Assembly: GCA_033032175.1 (NCBI GenBank)
Contig: CM065308.1
Location: 22,374,952 to 22,438,951, forward strand
Origin: Saturnia japonica
Lineage: Eukaryota; Arthropoda; Insecta; Lepidoptera; Saturniidae
Direction: 5' to 3'
Length of the DNA stretch: 64,000 nucleotides
Under the pieces are notes generated by a model. The model searched no databases. It was not told where the DNA came from and saw only the letters and a list, made by a program, of their open reading frames with translations. Of the stretch, positions 12,801 to 23,045 are shown in pieces. Both the position numbers and the translations under genes were made by a program. Position 1 is the first letter of the stretch, and every line of letters starts with the position of its first letter.

Positions 12801-12907
12801 AGAGTTAGTTTCGCGCTATACTTAGCAAATAAGATGGCTGTCGACTCTCCGATTCCAGCACTTGCTCCCGTCACTAAAACGACTTTGTCCGAGAAACTTA
12901 TTTCCAT
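6591..12907 (-). CDS. short-chain dehydrogenase/reductase, 4 exons
   Basis: Exons in coding order are 12907-12654, 11606-11381, 9394-9308 and 6827-6591. All junctions have GT-AG borders and join in frame to give 267 residues. This is a classical SDR, an NAD(P)(H)-dependent oxidoreductase of FabG-like size. Visible motifs are the cofactor-binding TGASAGIG (13-20), NNAG (91-94), the catalytic Ser near 143 in NVSS, and the YGMAK active site (Tyr156, Lys160). The PG...T motif follows at the exon 3/4 junction, and the C-terminal segment holds VTGTVTQIDGG. The start is the ATG before EISFSDKVVLVTGAS, typical SDR spacing to the Rossmann glycine motif. No signal peptide or membrane segment is seen, so it is probably cytosolic. 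The substrate cannot be deduced. The third intron contains Jockey and other transposon debris, and the last exon has a second copy at 19824-20054. Confidence 0.93.
7018..7600 (-). mobile_element. old RTE-like LINE, ORF2 3' remnant (copy 1)
   Basis: Translating the minus strand across several frames gives pieces typical of the C-terminus of RTE-like ORF2 proteins: VLVPTLVYGS, a WVWQ segment, GMLRWIG, IERRMTKQIY, KKGQVKS and NRRAC, followed by NVEEAKYVYENRSKW. Stops and frameshifts break it throughout. It lies in the third intron of the SDR gene and is shared with the duplicate at 20700-21180, so it predates the duplication. Confidence 0.75.
7727..8945. mobile_element. inverted-repeat-bounded element with LINE inside
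   Basis: Positions 7736-7800 and the reverse complement of 8852-8945 share a core (CATGATTACTAT ... TGTACCTTTTTATGTA) flanked outward by GC-rich CCG/GCG tracts. This looks like a DNA transposon with long degenerate terminal inverted repeats that now contains the Jockey fragment at 8123-8840. No transposase is visible. The outer ends and target duplication are not resolved. Confidence 0.55.
8123..8840 (-). mobile_element. Jockey-type LINE, 3'-end copy with poly-A
   Basis: The minus strand runs from the ORF2 tail (FYATVSPNRAC ... RPRPRNHRSLRRG, ending SLAATQA and stop) through the 3' UTR to a 13-nt poly-A (plus-strand T run 8123-8135). It is strongly 5'-truncated and related to 29160-31644. 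It lies in the third intron of the SDR gene, antisense to neither gene product nor splice site. Confidence 0.88.
9308..9394 (-). CDS. SDR gene exon 3 (29 codons)
   Basis: An 87-nt exon between TTTGTTTCAG and GTGAGT. It reads AALDHFTRLIALELAPKG then VRVNTVSPGIT, the standard SDR helix after the active site followed by the NxVxPG strand. It is phase 0 at both ends. Confidence 0.92.
9395..11380. other. intron 2 of the SDR gene
   Basis: AT-rich intronic DNA. No exon-like frame with splice sites was seen apart from the annotated flanking exons. It holds short simple repeats (for example cattcattcattcatt near 10,420). The stretch 11190-11270 resembles 18775-18850 and is probably another dispersed repeat. 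Confidence 0.6.
11381..11606 (-). CDS. SDR gene exon 2
   Basis: The acceptor TTTCCAG precedes GTTGGATGTA. The split codon completes Arg and runs into LDVLVNNAG. The exon ends exactly after YGMAK, before GTAAAC. It is 226 nt and carries the catalytic Ser, Tyr and Lys. Confidence 0.93.
11607..12653. other. intron 1 of the SDR gene
   Basis: AT-rich sequence between the first two exons. A short stretch near 11695-11730 (gacacttctggtgttacaaatgt) is related to dispersed repeats elsewhere in the window. Nothing else was recognised. Confidence 0.6.
12654..12907 (-). CDS. SDR gene exon 1
   Basis: Begins at ATG (12907-12905) and ends AG before a GTAATT donor; 254 nt, ending two bases into a codon. 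It encodes the first beta-alpha-beta unit with TGASAGIG and the VADLA segment expected to contact the cofactor. Confidence 0.93.
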
Positions 12908-15900
12908 TTTTATACGTGCGCTTCGTTACGCTGATAAAAGTCAACTGACATACGTAAAGTAGCAACTTAACTCGTGTTTTCTTCATAGGTATTTATGCTC
13001 AACAAAGTAGTAAAATATCAAAGTAATTGAAGTGTTTATAAATAGTCACGATTTCAAGTGAGGTTAACGCCACGCCATTTTCATTTATGCGACGCGACTC
13101 ACGCGACACGAGCACGACGAAGTAAGTTATGTGTCATAAAAGTAATCTTCCACACATTATATATATACATACATACATATAATAAAAACGTAACTGATCG
13201 ATGTCTGTACATAGAAAATATAATAGAAAAACTATTTTGGGGGCCTTTATCAACGCAGTGGAACCCAAAACAATGATTGTTACAATTTTTTTCTGTTTGT
13301 CGGTTTGTCTGTTTGCCTACGTTTGTGCGCGCTAATCTCAGAAACGGCTTAACCGATTTGGAAACGGTTTTCACTAATATATTGTGCTAAGGTTCACTTA
13401 ACATTTATTGTTTGCTTTACTCCAATAAGTTCATAAATAAAAAATTATATCAATTTAAATAAACACAACGAACATTTGTTCGATAAAAATGCTATAAAAT
13501 AGCTCTTCAGTTGAATTTACTGAAATTTTAGTTATCTGTATATTATGGTTTGTAAAACGATGATGATTGCAACTTTTCATAAAGTTAATAAATGGAGAGT
13601 TTCTAAAATTTTAAAATACCAATATAAGTTGACCTCAGATCTATGAGATAAATCATATTAAAAGGGGTCAGCACAGAATGGATTTTTGTCGGTTGAATAT
13701 AGCCGCGCCGCTGCTAGGGATGGCAATTCATTTCAAAAAACATCGATTCGAATCGAACTCTTGTGAATTATTCTCAAAAAAATGGTTTTCTAAAAGATTG
13801 ATCTCTCAAAAATCGATCTTTTTTCGATTCATTTTCGCATTTGTATTATATTAACAATATAAAAATCTCTAAAATAGAAAATGAAAAGGACACAACAACA
13901 ATCGGTCTTTTGTCATTATTACCTTACTAAACTATAAGTTATTATAGAGAAACATAGAAAGGTATAAAGAATTTATTACAGGTATATAGGGAAAGAAAAA
14001 TCATTTCAAAAATTTATAATTACAAACTGTTGTCGTTATTTTGGTGTTGGGTAATAATTTACTGTTAGTATTTTAATTGGTAAGTGACACTTTAGCGACA
14101 TTGATATAGCAAGACATCTATCTCGCCACGTGCGAACTAAGAACTGACGCATCCTACATCGCGATATTAAAATTAACCCAACAATTGAACATATATACAA
14201 GAACCCGACAACAACCGTGGGGCAGTAGCCCACCAGACACAACGCCCGTCTGGTCGGAGGAATCCTCCCTTTTCCATGGTGGATGATGAGGAACACACCC
14301 TATTCCTCACTATTACCCCCAAAGTGGTGACCCCGAGCATGAACGTCAGCGCAGCCTTCGCAAAATATTATTACCATTAACTTTTATATTATTACACTAG
14401 CTGTTCCCGCAGCTACGGTCGCGTGGACTGCAGAATACCTTCTACCGGGCACACGTGCGAATCTTGCTACCTCCGCTCTCAGTTATTTTTTTTTTAAAAT
14501 ACTTACTGCGGTTGATCCTTAGAAGATAAACATATACTCTCATTAACTTTTTAAGATCTACAATTATGACATACATTAATTTGACGTACAATATGTATCA
14601 AAAACCCCGTCGAATCCGCAAAAGGTATATAGGTATCCCAATGACATTACCAAAAAAAAAAAAATTTTTTTTATTTATTATGAGATTAAAAATGTTATTG
14701 CAATTTAAAACTAACATATTTCGTTTTAGTTTCCCTAAAATTTAACAAATTTTTAAAACGTGATAACACCATCTACTGTCCCGGCGCGACACTACGCAGC
14801 GGTACATTTTTGATCGTGTGGCGGTACCGTGGGCAGCGTCAGTTCAGATTCAGAAGCACCGCCGTGGAGGGCCGCGCCGCGTTGCGCCCCCTCACTCTGC
14901 AGGAATGATAGACGTACGAGTTTCCTGGTACACACACCAGACTTGTACCAAGTACCAGATAATTGTTATAAGAGATAGAACTTCTTTGGTTAGGAATATG
15001 ATTTACTACTGAACAAGAAATAATTGTACTAATGATTAGTAACATTATTCGATTATGAAAATTAGTTGATTACTAACTTTTTTTCTCAACTGGTCTACTT
15101 TTAGCTACTTTGTACCAGGATAATTCTGACATTGTCTACCATCCGTAGACCTACCTGACGAACTATACCTACCTTTGCATAGCTTTAATTTAATTTTAAT
15201 AATAGGTCAGTTTCGCGAAAAGATTCATTCCGAGTAGTTGTGTTCCGTTGCGTTCTTGTGATTGTTTTCCGCGAAATGTCGTATTCTAACCAAGAGTAGG
15301 TATTAGGTAAGTTAATTTGTTTGGGTAAAAGACCGTGGGTTTCAACGTTTGCACAACCGTGTATTCACTACGGGCAGAGTTCAGTGTTCACGGCCAAGAA
15401 ACACGTCATGCTAATGCAGTCGTGCTAAAACAATCAGTTTTTACGGAAATCTGTAATACCGAATTCGAAATGCGTTTGCGTATTTTAGCAGGTTTTGACA
15501 AAATAAAATTCGACACAAATGTGTTAAAAAATGTCCTGCAAACCTCGTGAGACGGTCACAGACTTGTGTTACTGTTGGTGGTAGGAATATGGAACAACAT
15601 ATTCGTCAAGGCCATCGCCTTACAGTCCTCATCGAATGATAGTCACAATATTCAAACTCGGACGACAAATAAAGCACTCTTTTCAAAGCTACAGAAAAAT
15701 AACAGTTACTGTGATAAACTGAGCCCGGGGTCAACTAGGGTCATCATGATGTTGATGTTATTTATAGGAAGCGTGGCGCAGCAGCTGCTCCGCGCCGCCT
15801 GTATTGTTATGTAAGTTTACTCATTTAACTAATTTTTTTTACATTTTATTTGGGGTATTTTTTTTACTTATAATCTGAGATATATAACATATACATAATA

Positions 15901-16227
15901 TAATCTCGATACCTAATAACACCTTCACCACAGAACAAAGAATACATCTTTATTCCGAGACCTTCACGGATCAGACGGGGTTTTAATACACACTGTATAA
16001 CATCAGCTGTGAAAGTACCAGTGAAATTCACGGCAAAATCGGTCCAACCGTTTCGGATATTAGCCGGAACAAACAGACAGACAGACAACAATTTTAAACA
16101 TGGGTTTTTGTTATAGGTGTCGTATACACTTTCATATGCATTTAGTAAAAAACTGTTATTTTGACATCACAAACAGACAGTTCAATTTTATTAATTGTAT
16201 AGATATATAAGCTTCTGTATCTTTACG
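12908..16227. other. SDR upstream and intergenic region
   Basis: The SDR promoter should lie just above 12,908; no clear TATA box was identified. A 'tagggatggcaattc' tract at about 13,717 followed by repeated ATCGAT/TCGAATCGA motifs resembles the end of a hAT-like element, but no partner end was found. The segments near 13,310-13,380 and 15,870-16,090 ('aaccgattt', 'ggtccaaccgtttcgg', 'acagacagacagac') resemble tails of common insect retroposons. A GC-rich island lies at 14,790-14,910. Confidence 0.5.
14792..14896 (-). CDS. possible terminal exon, weak
   Basis: A good acceptor (TTCCTGCAG) on the minus strand is followed by an open frame of 34 codons ending in TAG. It starts SEGAQRGAALHGG and ends TVPPHDQKCTAA. 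The island is distinctly GC-richer than its surroundings. No partner exon was found and the peptide matches no family I know. It could equally be a fragment of a GC-rich repeat or a CpG-rich promoter. Confidence 0.2.
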   Translation of the reverse strand, partial: SEGAQRGAALHGGASESELTLPTVPPHDQKCTAA

Positions 16228-17502
16228 TTGGCGAGACTGAAAGTTTTTGTAACTGGCCACTTGTAAACGATTTCATAAAAAAATAAGTTCAAATTTTGAA
16301 AATGGAACTCTTTGCCAATAATATTGTGTATGTACTTTATTAGTTTATATTTTTTTTACGATTTGGCGGTATATTAAAAATTGTTTGTGTCACGTCAGCA
16401 TGAATTTAACGCGAGAAAATTTTCGTATAATTATTTTTTTATGACTTTCGATGTCATTTAAGTCAACAAGAAAGTTATGATAGACTTCGATTGGCCTTTC
16501 ACGATGAAGCCCTCATCCCGTAACATTGTTTACAAGTGGTTTAATGAGTTTAAACGTGGTCGCACATAATCTTACCGATGATCTGCGCGAGGGACGGCCT
16601 TCTACGGCGACGACTGAAGATAATATCAGTGTTGTGCGGCGTATGAGAGTGACGGACCAAAGTGTGACTTATCATCAGATTTAGACAAGCTTAGGCATCG
16701 GTATGAGTCAAGGGCACAAAATCCTCCATGAACATTTAGCGGTCAGGAAGCTTTGTGCCCGGTGGATACCTCATTATTTGACAGAGGCCGAAAAACTCCG
16801 TCGTGTTGATTGGTGTCGTGGAATAGTCCAAAGATTTCACGGAGGTGACTCAAATGCTGTGTTGGATATACTTACGGTTGACGAAAGCTGGATTTATTGT
16901 TATGATCCCGAAACTAAGAGACAGTCTGCTGTCTTATTGTTTCCTTCCGAGGAGTTGCCAATTAAAGTGAAGAGAGATCGAAGCGTGGGCAAAAAGATGG
17001 TGGCCTCGTTCTTTGAAAGAACCCGTCATTACGCAACAATTGTTTTAGAGGATCGAAAAACAGTTACTGCAGAATGGTACACTAACAATCGTTTGCCACT
17101 TGTCTTGGAAAAAGTTTGGGAGAAACGACCTAGCAGTAGAATTCTCCTTCACCACGACAACGCCTCGTCGCACACCGCCAAGCAAAGAATCGACTACATG
17201 ACGACGTCAGACGTGGAATTAATGGGTCACCCATCCTATAGCCCCTTGCGATTTTTATTTATTTCCGAAAACAAAAGAAAACTTCGAGGAAAACTTTTAT
17301 GGACGCCGAGGAAGCAGTGGCTGCGTTTCAAAATGCCGTCGAAGAGACCCCTAAGGACGAGTGGGCAAAGTGCTTTTCTCAGTGGTTCATCGGATGCAGC
17401 GATGTATTTATGTAAATGAACAATAAATAAAACTATAATATTTCCATATCTTTATTTTCTCGATGGACAGTTCTAATTTGATAGTTTTAGTGTTGTGACC
17501 AA
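16228..17502 (+). mobile_element. mariner element, full-length but inactivated
   Basis: The length of about 1.27 kb is typical of mariners. The termini at about 16,228 (TTGGCGAGACTGAAAG) and 17,502 (reverse complement TTGGTCACAACACTAAAA) are weakly similar inverted ends, with TA dinucleotides close to both ends. The interior holds one decayed transposase gene. The exact ends are uncertain by a few bases. Confidence 0.75.
16400..17419 (+). pseudogene. mariner transposase pseudogene
   Basis: The start ATG at 16400 opens MNLTRENFRIII. After frameshifts and a stop, the frame from 16703 reads HKILHEHLAVRKLCARWIPH, then LRRVDWC, VDESWIYCYDPETK (first catalytic Asp), MVASFF and LLHHDNASSHTA (second Asp). 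The third catalytic motif, normally YSPDLAP.D, is damaged: only SYSP remains before a shift out of frame, so the third Asp is lost. This is a D,D(34)D mariner transposase that cannot be functional. The spacing and key words are those of Tc1/mariner family mariner clades. The region downstream to the right terminus contains AATAAA-like tracts only. Confidence 0.9.
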
Positions 17503-19235
17503 ATATGTAATGATATTGATCGCATATGTCGATGACGATGACGATTCATCAGATTTTGATTAAAATAAATAAAAAATAAAGATTACCTGTCGTTATAATT
17601 ATTTCATTTCATTGTCGAGTACCTACCTATACCTACTTATTTTACAACAGCTTCGAAAATTTTGAAGAAGTTGGTATTATCAATCAAGAATTAATACGTG
17701 TAACATCTTGTAATGAAATATAATATTAGTTAAATAATTTGTACAAAAGTATCGGGCAGTAGTTTAATTTCTTACATTTTGTAAAAAAATATCGGGTCTG
17801 TTATCGTGTTACGTTTATCAATATAGCTCCATCCCTATCAGTTTCTCCGACTCTGGTATAACCTTGTACGTGTGTAAACGTCATATTTTTATAAAATGAT
17901 GCATACATAATGTAAAAAAGACGCTCGTTGAAGTTTTCACAGGAGCTGTCATCGAGAAAATTAAATGTTTTATAGTATTTTTTAATTTTACATACCATAT
18001 TTTGTGTATACAGAATTAAATCTATTTAAATTAATAGCACTATTCGGGATCAAAGCTAATTACTATGCAATAAATAAAACTCAATATGAATCCTGCTTTT
18101 ATGGCATATATGGTGTTCTCGGTACCTGAGATATATTGATTACAGTCGTAGGTATATTCTCCGTTAAATTATGACGTCAACAGTATGATGGTGCGGATTT
18201 ATAATCGTCCACAATACATATTGCAGTTTAATTAACATAATAAACGTAGTGTTGATGATTGTAATCAACTTTGAGCTGGTTTTTTCGAAGGGCCAATATT
18301 TGATGATCACACCCCTTACAGTGTTCAGTGTACCCCAAGTTGGCAAAAAGTCTGCAACTAACAACGCAAATCCACTTACCGTTCTTTTTGAATGTCCAGC
18401 TGCACGTTAGTGGTCTGCGTGAAGGTTGTGGAATGCTTAAGAATAATCCCAGGCACTTCAGTGGGTTTGTTAGCACGCACGGCGTAAAGAATTTCCTTTT
18501 TTTGCTCCCAGTGGTCTAACACTCGCGAGCGTAATCAAATTAACAATGGCCGTTACACGGCTATACGGCCGGTTTTAGGAGTGGGGATGTGCCGGACCGC
18601 GACTCTCCAGTACAACCGACAGTTCCGTCGTTTCATTACCGGATGTACGCGATCAGTCACAAACCTTGCCCAATCAAGAAGTGCACTAAACACTGAACAC
18701 GTAGATAAGTCAATTACATAATCATTTCTGATACAAAATTGATCCACGCGAGCCGTTCGTTCACAGAAAATAGGGGAATATCGTCAGGTAAGACTGTACT
18801 GAATGAGATACGCGAGAATTATGCGCCCCAGAAACCTGTAGGAAACGACGTATTAGGTTAAATTCACAGTGGAGACGCATGACAGAATATCGATTAATCG
18901 AAATTAGTGAAGGACGTGAGGCACGGCTGACTGCTACCTGTGAGTACCACGCTGTGTCTCAAGAACCAGGAACGTTCACAAAAGCGCCGATCTTGAATTT
19001 AAGTACACCTGCATATCCGCTTTTTTGTTAATGATGTTTTTCATACAGGAAATACCACGCGGACAAAGTCGAGGGCACAATTAGTATGTAAATATTTTTT
19101 GTTATTCCTAAATGTTAGGCAGGTTTATGCAATTCGCACATTGCAAGCCCATCGTAGCATATATAACACTAGACTCTTCAGTTAATATAACCCCTTTTAT
19201 CTTATTACTAGCTGTGCCCCACGGTTTCATTCGTG
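17503..19235. other. intergenic, dispersed repeats
   Basis: No gene is seen. Positions 18140-18240 match 4020-4140, and 19085-19200 match 3705-3830. The segment 18775-18850 resembles 11190-11270. The tract 'actagctgtgccccacgg' at 19208 looks like the start of a common lepidopteran retroposon. The plus and minus frames at 18,160-18,520 have no recognisable domain. Confidence 0.5.
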
Positions 19236-19823
19236 TTCATTTCCTCAAGCGTCTCCGTTTTTTCACATTTTTTTTCTTCACCGTCTCCAAGTCCGTCGTT
19301 TATTAAATTATTACCTACCTTTACAAATGTGGTGAGACTCCTAATCTAAAAATTATATACAACAAAAGAACAATGTAATGATTGATAATAAAAACACTCA
19401 AAACAAATTGTTTTAATTTAGAATCTTAATCGGTACGAATATGAAAACAATGCGATTGTATGTTAATTAAGTTACGGGGCGGAAGCGAAAAACAAGCCCA
19501 TTTTTTTCTCAAATATCTCAAAACCATTAAACTTACAAAATAAATAATGAAACATCTGTAAATTTGGTATAACAAAGCACCAAATATAATTTATTTTAAT
19601 AGAGCTTGCTTTTCATTGCGACACATTATAAATATTAAATTATTCATACAAAACAATTTTTAACAAATCCCAAGTCTGTTAAAACAGTCACAATTTTTTT
19701 ACTGTGCTGTACTAAGCATCAGGATGCGATAAAAAGGGGTAAGGGTCAGCTTACATATCTAAATGATTATAAAAACAGGACGTCCCTGTTGTCACTGACG
19801 GTAAATCAATTTTTAACTCTATT

Positions 19824-20054
19824 TCATTTGGTCTGAAATAAGAGTGATGCCATATTGAACTGCAAGCCGCCGTCAATTTGTGTGACGGTACCGGTCACCA
19901 ACTGACAGTTATCGCTGGCTACGTACACGATCATCCTGGCGACATCCTCACCAACACACACTTCGCCCATGGGCACACTTTTCCTCGCTTTATCCAACCA
20001 CTGTTTATATTCTTCATCAGAATAGGCTCTTAAACGTTGTAAAAAAGTTGACAC
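19824..20054 (-). pseudogene. orphan duplicated last exon of the SDR gene
   Basis: Nearly identical to exon 4 at 6591-6827, with an intact acceptor (CTGCAG at 20055-20060). It keeps SVPMGEVCVGEDVARMIVY and VTGTVTQIDGG. A one-base loss near 19,852 shifts the frame so that the tail reads NMASLLFQTK instead of the parental tail. Arg before LVTG became Gln. No exons 1-3 lie upstream at higher coordinates, so it cannot encode an enzyme by itself. It could act only as an alternative terminal exon if transcripts reached it, and the parental transcription start lies downstream of it, so that is unlikely. Confidence 0.85.
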
Positions 20055-20085
20055 CTGCAGAAAAATAACTGAGTATGAGTTTGCA

Positions 20086-20096
20086 TTGCTTGGAAT
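20086..20096. repeat. target-site duplication, left
   Basis: TTGCTTGGAAT, repeated at 20459-20469. The empty site is visible in duplication copy 1 as TTGCTTAGAAT near 6858. Confidence 0.85.
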
Positions 20097-20458
20097 CATC
20101 ATCATCATCATCATTTCAGCCGCAGGACGTCCACTGCTGAACATAGGCCTGCCCCATAGATCTCCAGAGCGACCGATCTTGCGCGGCCTGCACCCAACGG
20201 CTCCCAGCGACCTTTATTATGTCGTCTTTCCATCTAGTGGGGGGCCGTCCTACCCTGCGCTTTCCGGTGCGTGGTCTCCACTCGAGAACCTTTCTGCCCC
20301 AACGGCCGTCAGTTCTCCGAACTATGTGCCCCGCCCACTGCCACTTCAAGTTGCTAGCTAATTCTTTTGGCTATGTCGGTGACCTTAGTTTGTCTACGGA
20401 TCTCCTCATTTCTGATTCGATCTCGTAGAGAAACACCAAGCATAGCCCTCTCCATAGC
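20097..20458 (-). mobile_element. 5'-truncated RTE-type LINE insertion
   Basis: The minus strand encodes the ORF2 C-terminus typical of RTE elements: ERAMLGVSLRDRIRNEEIRR, then KWQWAGHIVRRTDGRWG, KRRVGRPPTRWKDDI and AQDRSLWRSMGQAYVQQW. One frameshift lies near 20,350. The 3' end is a short (TGA/GAT)n tail, plus-strand ATC repeats at 20097-20114, as usual for RTE. It is flanked by an 11-bp target duplication. The insertion is absent from duplication copy 1, so it came after the duplication or was polymorphic. Confidence 0.92.
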
Positions 20459-20469
20459 TTGCTTGGAAT
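20459..20469. repeat. target-site duplication, right
   Basis: TTGCTTGGAAT, matching 20086-20096 exactly. Confidence 0.85.
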
Positions 20470-20699
20470 ACCTTACAGGAAAATACTTTCTATACAAAGT
20501 CGAGCTTAATGCTAAAAATCGTTATCTTCCAGCTCATCGGCGATAGTTTTGAATCCCCGCAATGATCTATATGGATATAAAATTCTACTCCTCGTTTCTA
20601 AGTCTAATGTTCAACATACACACATATAGATATACATCACGCCTCTCTCCCAACCGGGTCTGTTGAGGCCACGTCTTTGCACTTGCTACGATTCTGGCA

Positions 20700-21180
20700 T
20701 ACATCTATCGATTCTTCAACAATCATCAATCTTTTCACGCATGCTCGTCGGTTTAGAGTACTTTTGACCTGACCTTTCTTCAGATTTGATCGAGGAACGT
20801 TCGTCTAAGCCTTCCTATTCCAACGATCCCTTTACACTCTTGTAATAAATTTGTTTGGTCATTCTTCTTGCAATCATCCTCTCTACATACCAAACCATCT
20901 AAGCATCCCTTTCTCATTTCGTGTATTTACGTCTTCTTTCACACGACAAAGTTCTATTATCCACACTATTTATTGTCCTATCACTCAAATTCACTCCTAA
21001 AATACCCTCATTTCTATTGCATTTATTCTACTTTTATACAACGTCTGCCACACCCAACTTTAACTTCCGTACACGAGTGTTGGAACTAACACTGCTCTAT
21101 GTATAACCAAACGAGCTTTCCTAGACATTTTCTGGCTGTTTATAATGGTGTACCATACCCACATTTAACATGTTACCAGC
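20700..21180 (-). mobile_element. old RTE-like LINE remnant (copy 2)
   Basis: Duplicate of the remnant at 7018-7600, with the same fragments (VLVPTLVYGS, KKGQVKS, NRRAC) and the same decay. Confidence 0.75.
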
Positions 21181-22191
21181 ACTTACCCTCCTTTCAACAT
21201 GTCGACAGTCGATATTAATTAAGCACAACTTGATAAAAATGTGTAATACGGCATAGTCGATAACACTATATTCTTTGGCTATACACTAGACTAGATGGTA
21301 AATTACGAGTACAATGTGAGGACTCATTAGGAAAACTCATATTGCATTCGCATTGCGTAAGACTCGTCAGTTAATCAGTTAATAAAATGAGGTACATATT
21401 ATATATTTTATTCTACACAAATGGATAGCGCGAGGAATTTATTATGACGTGAAACCTCGCGAATCAATGAACAACTTTCAAGAATTCAGTATCTTAAATT
21501 TGTCCTCCCAATAATAATAATAATAGGCTTTTATTTTCTGAAACTTATACTAATATATATTTTTCATTCAAAAAACTTCATCGACAACCGCTTCAGCTTG
21601 TCATAAGACATAGGCCTCTTCCAGTGACTTCCACAGGTTCCTTTGTTTAGCAGCCCTCATCCACGTTCCTCCTGCTATCTTTTTTCAATCGTCTGCCCAT
21701 CTAATTTGCGGTCTTCCTTTTTTCTCTTCCCATCTCTTGGATACCACTCTACAATATCTTTTGTCTATTTTACTAAGCTTTGTCGGAGCATAAGTCCTGT
21801 CCAACGCCATTTTTGTTGTTTTATTATTTGTGATATTTTAATTGTTTTTCATATTTTTTTGATGGTAGTTATTCTTATCTTATCTTTCAATATTTTTCTT
21901 TCTATATTGTTTTGGCATGCTTCTATTTTTTTATAATTTTTGATGTTAATGCCCAAGATTGACATCCATAAGTCATTATAGGTATAATACACGTATTACT
22001 TTAAACTTATTTTTTGTTGGTATTTCTTTCAAGAGTTATTTATTTTTCTTTCAATTTCTTTATTTGTTTGATCTAGTGGTGAAATAATTTGACCCAAATA
22101 TGCATATTCTTCGACGAACTCAATAACATTGTCATTTAATTTTATTTCTACTGATAACTCATTTTGAAAACTGTTTGTCATGATCTTTGTT

Positions 22192-22512
22192 TTAGTTGTA
22201 TTCATAGTGAGTCCGACTTTTTTGCTTTGAGTGTCTAATTCTAATTTTTGCTTTTTTATTATTGTATATATTTTTGATAATTCTAATCAATTTCCGTGGG
22301 ACCCCTTGGTCACAAAGTGCTCTCCAAATTTCATTGTGTTTGAGTGTATCAAAAGCTTTATTGTAATCAATAAAGGCTATATAATATTCTTTTAATTTTT
22401 CTATTATATGTTTTATTAGTAAAATATGATCTATGGTGGAGAAATGCTTACGGAAACCCGCTTGCTCTGGAGGTTGATTTTCTTCAAGTATCTTTGTTAT
22501 ACGTCCAAGCAC
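22192..22512 (-). pseudogene. RTE reverse-transcriptase domain, core deleted
   Basis: Reads PPEQAGFRKHFSTIDHI, then YYIAFIDYNKAFDTL (first catalytic Asp in the palm) and GVPRKLIRIIKNIYNN. It then jumps directly to a segment resembling the thumb start (a KKVGLTMNTTKTKIM-like stretch in another frame). The expected RQGDPLSP and FADD blocks, about 90 residues, are absent. An internal deletion near 22,250 therefore removed the second catalytic site. Confidence 0.8.
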
Positions 22513-23045
22513 TAATTTGGAAAATATTTCATAGGATATTGGTCATTAAACTAATGGGTCGATAATTATTAATTTGATTTTTTTCACCTTTTTTATGTCG
22601 GAGAACTATAGTAGATTTTGTCCATTGGTCTGGTATTTGTTCTGTTTTTAAGATTTCATTGAATAGGTTTGTAATCGGATTAAAAATAATAGTCAGAGTT
22701 CCCTTCAGTACCTCATTAGTAATATTATCTTCACCAGGTGTTTTATTATTTTTGAGTTAAGATAGCCTGTTCTACTTCACTCTTTAAGAATTCTGGTATA
22801 ACATCAGTTTCGTTGTTAATTCCTAAGTTAACTTCATGAGTGTAGTTGTTTTCCTGGTCATTATAAAGATATTGATAAAATTTCGTAGCAATTTTCATTA
22901 TTTGCGTGTGATTTGTAATACTTTGTTGTTTTATATTTTTTATTGTTGGTATCCACTTGTTCCTTTTTTAAGTTCTTTGATAGCTTTTCGAATATCTCCT
23001 GTTTTTTCTATATAGTTGTTAATTTTTTCTATTCGACTTTTGTTT

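Larger units (their letters stand above)
19240..21350. repeat. segmental duplication, copy 2
   Basis: Colinear with 5948-7728: the 3' flank, poly-A signal, last SDR exon, intron piece and LINE remnant in the same order and orientation. It differs by small indels and by the RTE insertion at 20097-20458. It lies about 7 kb on the 5' side of the source gene and carries no other SDR exon. Confidence 0.9.

Noticed and set aside
13717..13830. hAT-like end TAGGGATGGCAATTC
   Set aside because: No opposite end or target duplication could be found, so it is not listed as an element.
15335..15814. Plus-strand frames ending near a GTAAGT donor (possible first exon)
   Set aside because: No downstream exon found; the peptide has no recognisable family, and the signal-peptide-like stretch is too weak to support a gene.
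20086..20428. Plus-strand frames of 69-91 codons
   Set aside because: Antisense to the RTE fragment, whose minus-strand frame explains the sequence.
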